From Lumnitzera littorea (lineage: Eukaryota > Streptophyta > Magnoliopsida > Myrtales > Combretaceae): 64,000 bases of DNA. Position numbers and translations under genes: made by a program. The stretch lies in NCBI GenBank assembly GCA_024138015.1, contig JAMXBB010000010.1:45681473-45745472 (forward strand). The letters are read 5' to 3'. The notes under the pieces are model-generated. The model was not told where the DNA came from, did not search any database, and was given only the letters and a program-made list of their open reading frames with translations. This document shows positions 32,424 to 42,491 of the stretch, one piece after another. The first letter of the stretch is position 1. Each line of letters opens with the position of its first letter.

Positions 32424-35400
32424 TATAACCTGGAGGAGTAGTCAAGTTGTAGTAATACCGTCGTATAATAGAGGAAGATCTGAGATCAAGCATCATTCTT
32501 GATTAAGAACCTTCGGCATACTATAAAAGGAGTCTTACAATCTTGACTTCTACCTAGAGACCAGTATCAAGTAATAACAGAGTATTTAATATAAGTTATA
32601 CCATAATATCTAAATCCGACATAACATAAAGTAAGGATAGGGGTTTAAGGTTTCCCCTAACATAAGTTATATAGACCTAAAATAAAATAGTACTAGTAGT
32701 CTATACTACTCAACATACTAGAGGATGTAAGCAAACTTGAGAGTCTAAATAACATATAAGTGACCACTCGTGCTCTCTTCTTCTCACTAACGATCCCCAA
32801 GCTGGTAGTACTAACCTTAGGCATCATATGGCCCGACACCAACTAAAGATCTTACTGCAACAACAAACTATAAGGGAGGTAAGCTACAATTGCTTAGTGA
32901 GTAACATTTCTATTCTACCAACAACGAGTAACAAGCAAGTGAATTAACATGCAGATACAATGCAAATAAACATATGAAATGTAACATCATACATAGTTTG
33001 TCAGTGACTGTGCAAAGTACTGTATTATGCTCATCGTTGTCAGGATTGAAAAGTATTTAGGCATGTCAGGACCTAGGTCTTTAGATCTATCATCCAAGAA
33101 TGTTTATCTCTTACTCAATAGACCTAAAGCGATGGACACAGCTTAGCCTCAAGTAGAGGGTGACACTCCTTAAAGTTAAGTAGACCCCAAAGGTCAAAGC
33201 AAGAATATGTCGCATGAGTATATCGTACGAATCAACAATATACATAATAATAATATTGGATCCAACATATATGATCTCCCACTCCATTGTGTAGTGCTGA
33301 TGCCCTGTGAAGATAATGCATAAATGTGTAATGCATGGCCAGTTTTTATTAAGGTTGAATAGTTATTATTTCGATTCGCAAGTGACCAACCAAATATATA
33401 TGATAGAAAATCTAAAGCCCTATTTACTAATGTAGCACCCAATTTGTAATTTAGATATATTATCATCTTTTTAACAAGCAAGTACATTCAAATCAAACAC
33501 ATGCATATAATCTCGACCCTAAGCATATTCATTTCTTGTATATATATAAAATTAAATGGTGCTTTATATTACAACCACAAACAAGATAAGATAGGGGTTG
33601 ATATACTTACTCAGCCATGGAATCTAACAATCTTAATCATCTTTGAATGTATAAAACTCAGAGTCTTCATCACTTGAAGAATACATTTAAAGTATATAAG
33701 TATCCTAGTTGTACCAACTATCTATGCTTTCTTGCTCTAGGTTCCCATTTTAATTGTTTTCATATTTTGGCATAGTTTCTTCATTTAAAATCCATTCTTG
33801 ATGATCTTATAGTCATTTTTCATTCTTTTCAAGTGTTTTTGCATTTGGTAAGGTCATTTCTAGGCTTTTAGGTTAATAAGGTTTCGATTTGGGCCCTACA
33901 ATTTCATGGGCCTAAAGGGTAAGTTTGGTTACTTTAGGGCTTGGGCCTAGTTTTGGGCTTTAAGTTGAGCTTTTGGTCTTGGGCCTTAAACTTAATGTTT
34001 TGGCTTATTTTTAAGTGTTTTAAGTGGACTTTTCCTACCAAACACCTTAAATTTTTATCTTGGTGTCGCTCTTATGGGCCTAAACAAGCTCTTTTCTTAA
34101 GTTTAAAGCTTCAACTCATTAAGGTGCCTTTAGTAGATGTCTTGGATGGGCTTTAGGGTTTATTGGGCCTCTTGAATAACTTATTTTGAGCCTTCTTATA
34201 TGGGAGTTAGATTTGGTCATACTTATTTGAGCTTTAAGCTTAGGTCCTTTAGTGCTTTTTGGGCCTAACTTGCACTTTAGGGTCTTAGACCTAATTCCAC
34301 TTGACTTTTTAGATTTAAGCCCAACTTTGGTCTTAAGTTTAGTTTATTTTATTCAACCTTACATGTCTGGTCATGATCATTAAGGTTGCCCTTAATACCA
34401 TTTTTAAGTCTCTAATCGCTAACAAAGCTAGTTTAGGGTCCTAGCTCATCATTAGCTTACTTAACCTAGTGAATCAAGTCCTAAACTATACTTAACCACT
34501 AAATGATCATGTTATTAAGCTAATAAATTAAAATTTATAGATTTTAATTCATCATGAACCTAGTTAATCAAGTCCTAAACCATACTTAAACACTAAATGA
34601 TCATGTTATTAAGCTAATAAATTAAAATTTATAGATTTTCATTCATCATGCATATAGCGTCCAAGGTGGGGTTTTGGGGGTTTTTATTACGTATCTCACA
34701 TACTATATGTTCTAGTGCCTTTTCCCCTTATCTTAGTTATGTTTTCTATTAATATAAGTTGTGTATTTATCAAATATGAAGAAAATGTACTTAGAATGCC
34801 TTAAGGAAGGTGGCGACATACACTTAAAATAGGGGTCATGGGGTTCTTTTTGATGATTCCTTACTAAAACTTATTAACTATCATCTTAGACTACATATTG
34901 ATGTTACTACATAAACTACTTAGTCTAGTTCATGCATTATTCTAACCTAACTTTCATTATACTCTCTTAAAACACTAAGTTATACATGTACATAGTAATA
35001 TAAGAGTCTAAAATGTAAGGACCTACCATGAATCTTAAAGAAAATCAAGAAGAAGTTCAACTTAGTACTTATTGGAGTTGGTTGTGGGTAGCTTCCTTTT
35101 GTATGTGTGCACCATGGGTTTATGTGTGTATGTACCAACTAGCAAAGAGAGAAAGGGGGGCGTAGGACTTGGTGGTGGTGGAGGATTTGGTGGAGTAATG
35201 GTAAAGTATGAGAGTGAGGCAATGAAGTATGTAAGGGATGAGTAGAGAGTGTTTTCAAGTGAAAATGAGGGATTTTGGTAAGATACTTTAGCGAGTGCTT
35301 AGGGTTTTTAAAATAAAGAAAATGAGTGAGGGAGAAAGAGATGGCCAACACAACTCATAGGCGAATGAGGGAGATAAGGTTGGATAATTTTGGTAAGGAG

Positions 35401-36075
35401 TACATGGTCTCTTTTGGGACCATTGTACCAATTTGCCTTTTTGCCTAAATGTGAAAGATCTTATCCCCTAATAGCACATGATATTTTTATGCTCATTAAT
35501 ATATTGTCCTTTGGTCCTTAATTGTGTTTGACTTGTTGTTAATTAAGATATAATGGAGGTTGGTTATGGATTAGGGTTTGTTTAGGGTAATTAATAGCGA
35601 TTAGGCATAATTAGGCTAATTAAGTGTAATTAGGGCATGTTTAGGGTTTTGTCTTGTTTTGTTGCTACACTTTAAATAGTCCAAGTGTCTTACACATGTA
35701 CCTAGGTTTCCTTAGCATTTTGTGTCCATTTATAGTTATTTGATTCGTGTACGTGCTTGGAACTTAGGGTTTTAGGTGATTGGTGAGTTTGGTTGCTTTT
35801 AGTGATTGATTTAACCTTATGATTAAGGTTTATTTGTTATGTTAGGTGTTTAGTCATTCCATTGGGGCTTAGTGATCTTTTTAAGATTTTGTTATCGTTT
35901 TAGGGTTCCTTACATGTTAAGGTTCTTTAGAGTTTCATTTATATAGTTAGGGTTTTGGTTTAACATTTAGGGTTCAATTCTTTTACCTAGGGTTTCATTA
36001 TTATGTCTAGGTCATTTTAGGGACTTTCCAAGGACCTTCTTATCCAACTTTGCTTTCAGTTACTGAAAACTTACA
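32424..36075 (+). mobile_element. Unclassified LTR-like block (about 3.6 kb)
   Basis: No coding sequence. It begins abruptly after the Athila protease. It has features seen in long LTRs of plant chromoviruses: a 'gggaggtaagctacaattgc' then 'ttagtgagta' segment (32874-32907), a degenerate gggcct-rich tract (33880-34350), and a possible TATA (tttaaatag, about 35671). A 94-bp tandem duplication lies at 34463-34650. I could not define TG...CA ends or a target duplication. It could be one solo LTR inserted in the Athila pol region, or several fragments. Confidence 0.35.
34463..34650 (+). repeat. 94-bp tandem duplication
   Basis: Two adjacent, nearly identical copies (34463-34556, 34557-34650) from 'aacctagt(g/t)aatcaagtcc' to 'ttcatcatg'. 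Only a few differences are visible, so it is recent compared with the retroelement decay around it. Confidence 0.93.
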
Positions 36076-36580
36076 GGGTTTACATTATTAGATGTCAAAA
36101 TAATAAAATGGTATTAAGGGTTAGAAATAATGAGCTTCATGTAAGTATTACAAAAAGATGGAAAAAGAAAGACCCTTAAGCCACCAAAGCAATTATGACA
36201 CGGGACACTTCATTTGGGAAAATGATTGACTCTAATGACAATTGGGAATCTCCTAGACAAACTTTTAACAAGGTACCTTAGGGTTTGAACTACCTTAGGA
36301 AAGAAGCAGAAAGCATCAAGCTAATACCGTCAAACAAAAGCGTTATTGGGAGTCAATCTTAGTTTCCATATCCTTTATTTTGTTTTGTTTTATGTTTTTA
36401 GTTAATTACTCAACTAGCAATTTTGTTTATTCTTGCAGCTTAAAGTAAATTTTTGAAGCTTTTAATTATTTTATTTCTTTAGAATTCATATAGTATTTTG
36501 TAGTTGACATTGTAGGAATAAAGTGGGAAAAACTTAGTTAAGGAAAGGCAAAAAAAGTAAAAATGATGAATTAAAAATCT
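36076..36580 (+). other. Possible Athila-type 3' flank
   Basis: Broken coding-like text near 36240-36400 ('...NYLRKEAESIKLIPSN...') and a T-rich stretch followed by 'tgcagcttaaag' resemble the region downstream of pol in Athila-type elements. This is a weak recognition. It would be the 3' part of G if G's pol was replaced by 32424-36075. Confidence 0.3.
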
Positions 36581-36799
36581 AAGAGGACCATGGGTAAGAA
36601 ATACACCCGTGATCTCGGGCATGATCCTCTTAAATCATAGGTAAGGAATTAGGAAGAAAATAAAAATATAAGAGGACCATAGGCAATGCCCATGATCCAA
36701 GGCTTGTTCCTCTTGTCATTCAAAAAAGAAAAAAAAAAATTGCCAAGAGAATCATGGGTGAGCATCACACTTGTGGTCCTCAATCATGATTCTCCTTAC
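36581..36799. repeat. Three palindromic repeats
   Basis: Units at about 36581-36631, 36670-36715 and 36746-36799. Each begins aga(g/a)(g/a)a(c/t)catggg or similar and ends in its approximate reverse complement (catgat(c/t)ct), so each can form a hairpin. Similar inverted motifs lie in the G LTR. Confidence 0.75.
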
Positions 36800-36834
36800 A
36801 TGAATGAGATTTTTGAGTTTTTCAATTGTTTTAT

Positions 36835-37186
36835 AAGGAAATTCCAAATAACTCCTCTAAACTTTAACTTAGGTGTGAATTTGCCTCTTGGACTTTCAAG
36901 GTTTTTGATCTCCTAAACTTTGATAAATTGATAATATAAATGATGTTTCCTTTTTTAGTTTTAAAAAGTCACATTATGGTTAAAGTTTAGAGAGTCTTAA
37001 ATCACATTTTGATAAGTTGAGTGAGTGTTTATACATCAAAATTAAAGTTTAAGAGGGTTATTCTCAATTTATGAGAGTTGTTTATCAATTTATCAAAGTT
37101 TAGGTGCTCAAAAACCATACTTTGAAAATTTATGGAGTTAATCCGTACCTAAATCAAAATTTATGGGTGTTATTTGCAATTTTCCC
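36835..37186. mobile_element. MULE-type MITE with about 100-bp TIRs and 9-bp TSD
   Basis: A 352-bp element flanked by perfect 9-bp duplications TTGTTTTAT (36826-36834 and 37187-37195). The ends are inverted repeats of about 100 bp, from aaggaaattccaaataac (left) and gggaaaattgcaaataac (right, reverse complement) inward to a shared aaactttgataaattgataa. TIR length and the 9-bp duplication are typical of Mutator-like elements. It has no coding capacity. The interior shows further imperfect inverted symmetry. Confidence 0.85.
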
Positions 37187-39180
37187 TTGTTTTATTTTTG
37201 AAAAAAAAAAAAAAGAACCATTACACTAAACATTTCAATTCATGTATTAGTAGCATGTACGTTCATGATATTTGCTAACTTATGTATTAATTTTTTTCCT
37301 ATACTTATCTTTTGTAGTTAGCAAAGGATTAGCTCTACTAATTCTAACATTGATCTTTTGCCTTTTAGATGCTTTTATTTTTCTTTCTTTTGTTTTGTTT
37401 TTGTTTTTGTTCTTTTTCTTTTTCTTTTTCTTTTCTAAGGCCTATACGAACTTCAATTGGAATAAGGAATTCTATAGTATGGCAATTGTAGATTCAATAT
37501 TAGAGCTAAAACTGAGGAAATTTTAGTTCCCTTTATCTTTTCTATTATTTTTCCCTCATTGATTTTTATGCTTGCTATTGATTATTTATACATTGGAGAC
37601 AATGTACAATTTAAGTGTATGGGGTGTAGGGGGTTGGGGTGGTGGAATAATTGGGCTTTGATAAATAAACCTATAAAAGCATGTGAGCTGATTTGATTAA
37701 ATTCAAGGTTGTTAAACTCATGATTTTACCTAGAATCATTGGAGGGTTGGTAGAATCAGAATGTAAAATTGAAATGTAAAAACGTAAGTTTTTACAGCCT
37801 ATCTAAAATAAGTTTAAAAAATGTAGATATACTTATAGTAATTATTCAAAACTTGAAATATATGGTAGAAGTAAAGAAATGAAGAAATTAAGATCTTTTT
37901 CATAAAAAATTCGCAATAATATATAATTTAACAGGTATGAAAGAAGGACAAATAAAGTCAAAACTATTTTTCTTTTTTTCTTTTTTTGAAAAAAGCAATG
38001 GATTAAAGAGATCACGTATTTTAATTCCTTTTAAATTATTAATGGTATAAAGTGAAGTATATAGTTTTCTTTCTAATCTTTGCTATTGGAGTTGAAACTT
38101 TGTTGAAGACTATAAATATAAAATAAGGGACTAAGAGAGAGAGAAAGAGGAAGAAAATTAAAATAGGATAGGAAAAATAATGTAATACCCTAATACTTGA
38201 TGGCTTGTAAAAGCTTAGTTTTAATTTTTTATTTTTCAGCCTATTTAACTCAAATATATATAATCGGTAAACTTGATAAAAAATGTAAGTTTCTATCTAG
38301 TTTACATGTAAACTTAGTTAAAAACGTAATTTTTTCTATGAAAATGATTTTATTCATGAGTTAACTTGAAAGAGCTTTATAAAATTGTAAATTCATAGAA
38401 TCACATGGTTAGGATTGTGATTTTGATAACTATGATTAAATCTCACACTTAGGATTTTTACAGATAACTTTTTTTTTTTTTCCAAAAATATAGAATCAAT
38501 TTATTTGTTCTACACATCAATTCACTATTAATTTTTCATCTGAATAAAGAAGCAACTTTTTGAGATAATTTTTTCAATTTTGGTATGAATTTTACTTGAT
38601 CATTATGACCTTTTTACACAATGCTATAAATGAATAATGAAATCTATGTGGAGTGTAGAGTTTCCTGTTATTTAAGCTTGGATTTAAACTTGGAATTGAG
38701 ATTAATGTTGTTGATTAAGAGCTAGTTGTCTATATTTTACTTTACTGTATACTCATTCCTTAGAAGTCTTGAGACCCTCTAATTTCTAATAAATGAACAA
38801 ATGATGCTTATCTCTTGAAAGTTTACTGAAAAATCAAAATTGTAGAGGCAATTGAAAAAGATTAAAAAATAATAATAATACAAGTTGATAAGGATTGGCC
38901 TTGATCCCTCAAAATAAGGTTCTTTCCCAATACCAACCTAAGGAAAGTAGTTAATTAAAATTGGTATGGATTAGTCTTGATTCCTCAGAGGAGTAAGGTA
39001 CTTTTCTATTACCAATGTGAAAATTGAAATGGTATAGATTAGCCTGATCGATTAGAAGAGCCAAGTTCTTTTCAATGCCAAAAATTTTCCGCTTTAATTG
39101 AAGAAATTGAATTGAATTGAAAAATCCTTCAACGAAGGAAAAATTGAAAGAAGTAAGGAGACAATTAGGGGACTAGTTGA
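37187..39180 (+). other. Non-coding, probably the Athila-type 3'UTR
   Basis: AT-rich, no ORF. Positions 37590-37630 read 'ggagacaatgtacaatttaa' followed by a G-rich stretch, as found after pol in Athila-type elements. Three imperfect repeats of about 80 bp (38880-39095) begin ttg(a/g)ta(a/t)ggatt(g/a)g and contain '(a)agg(t)tcttt/actttt' before 'ccaatacc'. A purine-rich tract at 39160-39175 could be a PPT. Confidence 0.35.
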
Positions 39181-39399
39181 TGTAACATGCTTTTTTTTCT
39201 TTAATTATTGTTCTTAGAGAGGTGAAAAAAGAGAGTGCATGCCCTTTAGTTTTTAAAATGTGGATAACCGTTTCTTAATGAAGTTTATGCTTATTCTAAT
39301 TTCTAGTTTAACCTTTGTTTAAACAATGTGGTTTAACTACAATTTATATGGATTAATTGTTGAATTCTAGTATGGTTTCTATAGTTAGTACATGTTGTT

Positions 39400-39858
39400 A
39401 GTGAATTTTGGCTATCTTGCAAAGATAAGAAAAATACTTGGTACCGGGGCTAGCTCGGTGCAGCTGCCTCGATGCTTAAGTTAGTGAGTAGGAATGAGAA
39501 GAGTAAAGTAAAGAAGTTAAGAGTTATTAGATGACTCTTACAAAGTTTCTTTCCTGTATTTATAAGAGATTGTTACGTTTGAAGGTGTAGTTATTGAAAT
39601 AATTATTGAAACATGTGGTAGCTTATTGATTAGACACTTTTCCTTAAATGTAGGGAGAGCAAGCAGTTATGTAATATAATTGTGCTTGTGAAACTATTTG
39701 CATCATGAATTTGAGTTCAAATTAGCAGCAAAACTATGTTACTTGACATAGTGTTGAGAATGTCGATTACTCAACAAGGTGCTGAGAATATAGATTGACC
39801 GGCCTGTCGGTAGATGAATGGATGAAGAAGATGAGTAGACAAACATTGACTATTAACA
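39400..39858 (-). mobile_element. Minus-strand LTR (left end uncertain)
   Basis: On the minus strand the tract AGTTGGGGGGCAAA (39859-39872), a clear PPT, is followed directly by TGTTAATAGTCAATG, a typical LTR start, at 39858. A minus-strand TATAAATA lies at 39557-39564. The other LTR end is not defined; it is near 39400. The gag-like ORF copy on the minus strand at 40782-41253 has the right orientation to belong to it. Confidence 0.55.
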
Positions 39859-40252
39859 TTTGCCCCCCAACTCCCGTGTTCAAGAATTTGATAAAGGGAG
39901 TAATGCATAATGCTTTAGAGGTTGAGTGGCGAGTAGTTCTTTAGATGTTGAGAGAAATAGGAAGTAAGACTGTTCCCATCCTAATAAAAAAGTTGCAACT
40001 TTCAAATTCCTACCTGTTCAAGGAACCAAAAAGTATGTGGTATGACACTTGTCACTTCGGTAATCATCACACCACAGGCCTAATAACTGTTGGGGGGTTG
40101 TCAACCATTGGATTTTTGTCTCGAAACATACGTCAACAATCCGTACCACCATCAAATTAGTACATCATTACCGTTAGAAACAAATTTGCAGTTACGAGAA
40201 TAAGCTGTCTATATTTGAAGGACATATACTTGGATTTTAGGTTTGCTTCCCT
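39859..40252 (-). other. PPT and internal non-coding region
   Basis: Starts with the PPT and continues as moderately GC-rich sequence with no convincing ORF. The 71-codon ORF at 39945-40160 resembles no protein known to me. Probably the 3' internal part of the same minus-strand element. Confidence 0.4.
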
Positions 40253-40831
40253 TTCTCAGCATTTGTGAAGAGCTTTTTCATCTGCTTTAGAGTTACACCG
40301 AGAATATTTTCACCAAATACATATCTCCTTCTGGTGGCTTTTGAGATTGTTTATGAAGAAGTTGAAGTCAGGGCTACGCTTTAACTATTCTGCTATTTCT
40401 TCATTATTAGGAGGCAACTCGATGGTTGGTATTTTGCTGTTGCGAGGCATGGGCACAAGTTCATGGATGGGTTGGAGTCCAAGATCCGTAAGTAGCACGA
40501 CAAATTTGTGTTGATTGTGTTAGATGAAGAGTTAGATTTCTGGACTCAGTAGACAGAACTAATCCGTAGGAAGGATATAGAATTGATGTTGAATGAAGCC
40601 GTAGTAGCCAACAAAATACAAGAGAAGAGGAGGAACAAAATGTTCTTTTAAGACACCAAGAGGATTATCAAGCGTTATGAAGGCGGGGAGCTAGTCTTTT
40701 TTGAGAAGGAAGGTACGTTAAAGAGTTACAACCTTGTCGAGTATAGTTGCAAGAAGAAAGCCGTTCTCACAAGTTTGGGAATCTTTAACGTACCTTCCTT
40801 CTCAACAAAGACTAGCTCCCCGCCTTCATAA
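40253..40831 (+). pseudogene. Gag-like ORF of an unidentified retroelement (left arm)
   Basis: One frame of 193 codons with four internal stops (three of them TAG or TAA where Gln would fit). It reads FSAFVKSFFICFRVTPRIFS, then AFEIVYEEVEVRATL, RRQLDGWYFAVARHGHKFMD, LIRRKDIELMLNEAVVANKI and RIIKRYEGGELVFFEKEG. The pattern, hydrophobic N-terminal half, a DGWYF segment, then charged helices, recalls gag-like proteins of plant non-autonomous retroelements, but I cannot name a family. The frame runs through the spacer and ends in the right arm, so the last 17 or so codons are created by the inverted junction. Confidence 0.5.
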
Positions 40832-41253
40832 CGCTTGATAATCCTCTTGGTGTCTTAAAAGAACATTTTGTTCCTCCTCTTCTCTTGTATTTTGTTGGCT
40901 ACTACGGCTTCATTCAACATCAATTCTATATCCTTCCTACGGATTAGTTCTGTCTACTGAGTCCAGAAATCTAACTCTTCATCTAACACAATCAACACAA
41001 ATTTGTCGTGCTACTTACGGATCTTGGACTCCAACCCATCCATGAACTTGTGCCCATGCCTCGCAACAGCAAAATACCAACCATCGAGTTGCCTCCTAAT
41101 AATGAAGAAATAGCAGAATAGTTAAAGCGTAGCCCTGACTTCAACTTCTTCATAAACAATCTCAAAAGCCACCAGAAGGAGATATGTATTTGGTGAAAAT
41201 ATTCTCGGTGTAACTCTAAAGCAGATGAAAAAGCTCTTCACAAATGCTGAGAA
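40782..41253 (-). pseudogene. Inverted copy of the gag-like ORF (right arm)
   Basis: The reverse complement of the left arm, so the minus strand encodes the same gag-like segment with the same stops. Orientation agrees with the minus-strand LTR at 39400-39858, so this may be the original copy. It loses the frame in the spacer. Confidence 0.5.
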
Positions 41254-41254
41254 N

Positions 41255-41509
41255 AGGGTGAAGCTTCAAGATCTCCTCTCTTGCCGCTTATGACAGCTGT
41301 GCTAGCTTAAAAAATTACTATTTTTAGGGAGGGATTTTGAAAGAAAAAAGAAAAAGGGGAACTATAAAATTGTTTTACTAAGCCTATGTCATGAGATAAA
41401 TATAATGATAAGTTTTATTATATGATACCATTTAGTTATTAATACCATTTTATTATTAATACCATTTATTTGTCAGCAATGCAGATGAAGAGGATGACGA
41501 TGAGGTAAG
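41255..41509 (+). other. Short non-TE island with an exon-like segment
   Basis: Between the inverted repeat and the D LTR. Positions 41474-41504 read tttatttgtcag|CAATGCAGATGAAGAGG and on to GATGACGATGAG|gtaagt: a good acceptor, a 28-bp acidic stretch (NADEEDDDE in one frame), and a consensus donor. This would fit an internal exon of a host gene for an acidic protein. A small 'ttattaataccatt' repeat lies at 41435-41470. Weak on its own. Confidence 0.3.
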
Positions 41510-41921
41510 TATAGACACCCAATTTTTGCCCCCTTTATATTTTTTATTTTTTTACAAGCCCTAAATTAGGAAAAACACAAAAAAATAGGAAATTAAAGAA
41601 AACTAAAAAAATTAAGAAATTTATAAAATATAAGAATTTTAGGAAAATACAAAAAAATTTCAAAAAATAAGAAAAAGCATAAAAAATAAGAAAATAGGAT
41701 AAGAAACAATTGAGAAATTTAGAAAATAAGAAAATTTGGAAAAAATTTAGAAAATTGAAAAATTGAAAAAAATAAAAGATTTTAGAAAATAATATTTTAT
41801 TAGGGTAGATTTTTATTTTTAATTTAGGTTTAGAAGTTGAGTCGTTGAAGTTGAACTTAGATTTAAATCTAACCTAGGCTGATTGAGTTTATATGTGCAA
41901 TTTAGTTATACATATGGACAA

Positions 41922-41982
41922 GGCACAGGCTAACGGCCTAACGGATAAGCACAAAGGTCTTAGGTTCAAATCTTAGCAAAGG
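41922..41982 (+). other. tRNA-like segment in the D LTR
   Basis: GGCACAGGCTAACGGCCTAA then GGATAAGC and AGGTTCAAATCTTAG: A-box-like and B-box-like blocks about 30 bp apart. It matches 27164-27240 of the C LTR but has lost about 25 bp between the boxes. It lies upstream of the LTR TATA box. Confidence 0.5.
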
Positions 41983-42484
41983 CAAGGAAGCTTTTCTATT
42001 TTTGTTAAGTAGCACATTGCCACGTATCAAGATCTCATTATGCCATATATCTTGATACGTAGCATTGCCAGGTAGGACGACCTTGCTAATGAGGCGCTAC
42101 GTGGCGTGCCACGTCAGCTGCCATGTGTCACATGATGATATGTAGCATGTCGTGAATGGTCGGGTTATCTAACGTGGAGCTACGTTAGCGCCACGTTAGT
42201 GCTTTCCCTCTTCTTTCCTTCGTTTTTCTTTAGAATTCTAGCACTTTCCTCCTTAGGCAACCACCTTGAATCGATTTTTGAATCGCTTTTCATTGCAACT
42301 TTGCCAAATCAATGGAGAAATTACAAACTGGACATAGCTTACTATGTATTGGCATAAGAAACAAGTTTAGATTCAGTAAAAAACCTATTCAAATCGAGCT
42401 TCAAAAATTGGGAAAAAACTGAAAATTCGGCCATTCCCATTAACTCCGATTCGAGCTTTCCTTTGTTTCTGGGTTGAATTTGAC

Positions 42485-42491
42485 TATAAAA
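42485..42491 (+). promoter_or_regulatory. Probable TATA box of the D LTR
   Basis: tataaaa within 'gactataaaatgg', about 970 bp into the LTR, followed by a pyrimidine-rich tract with many 'tctctc' runs, as often seen downstream of plant start sites. The transcription start is not determined. Confidence 0.5.

Larger units (their letters stand above)
40253..41253. repeat. Near-perfect inverted repeat, 472-bp arms, 57-bp spacer
   Basis: Left arm 40253-40724 and right arm 40782-41253 are reverse complements of equal length with a single mismatch that I could find (near 40703). The arms share the same in-frame stops. The single N of the window is at 41254, immediately outside the right arm. Everything nearby is far more diverged, so this is either very recent or an assembly or cloning fold-back artefact. 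Confidence 0.95.

Noticed and set aside
35139..35351. His/Leu/Ser-rich minus-strand ORF
   Set aside because: Low complexity, no homologue known to me, within the unclassified LTR-like block.
40253..41253. Large DNA transposon with long TIRs
   Set aside because: The arms carry the same gag-like ORF, have no target duplication, and differ at about one base. A recent inverted duplication or assembly artefact explains it better.
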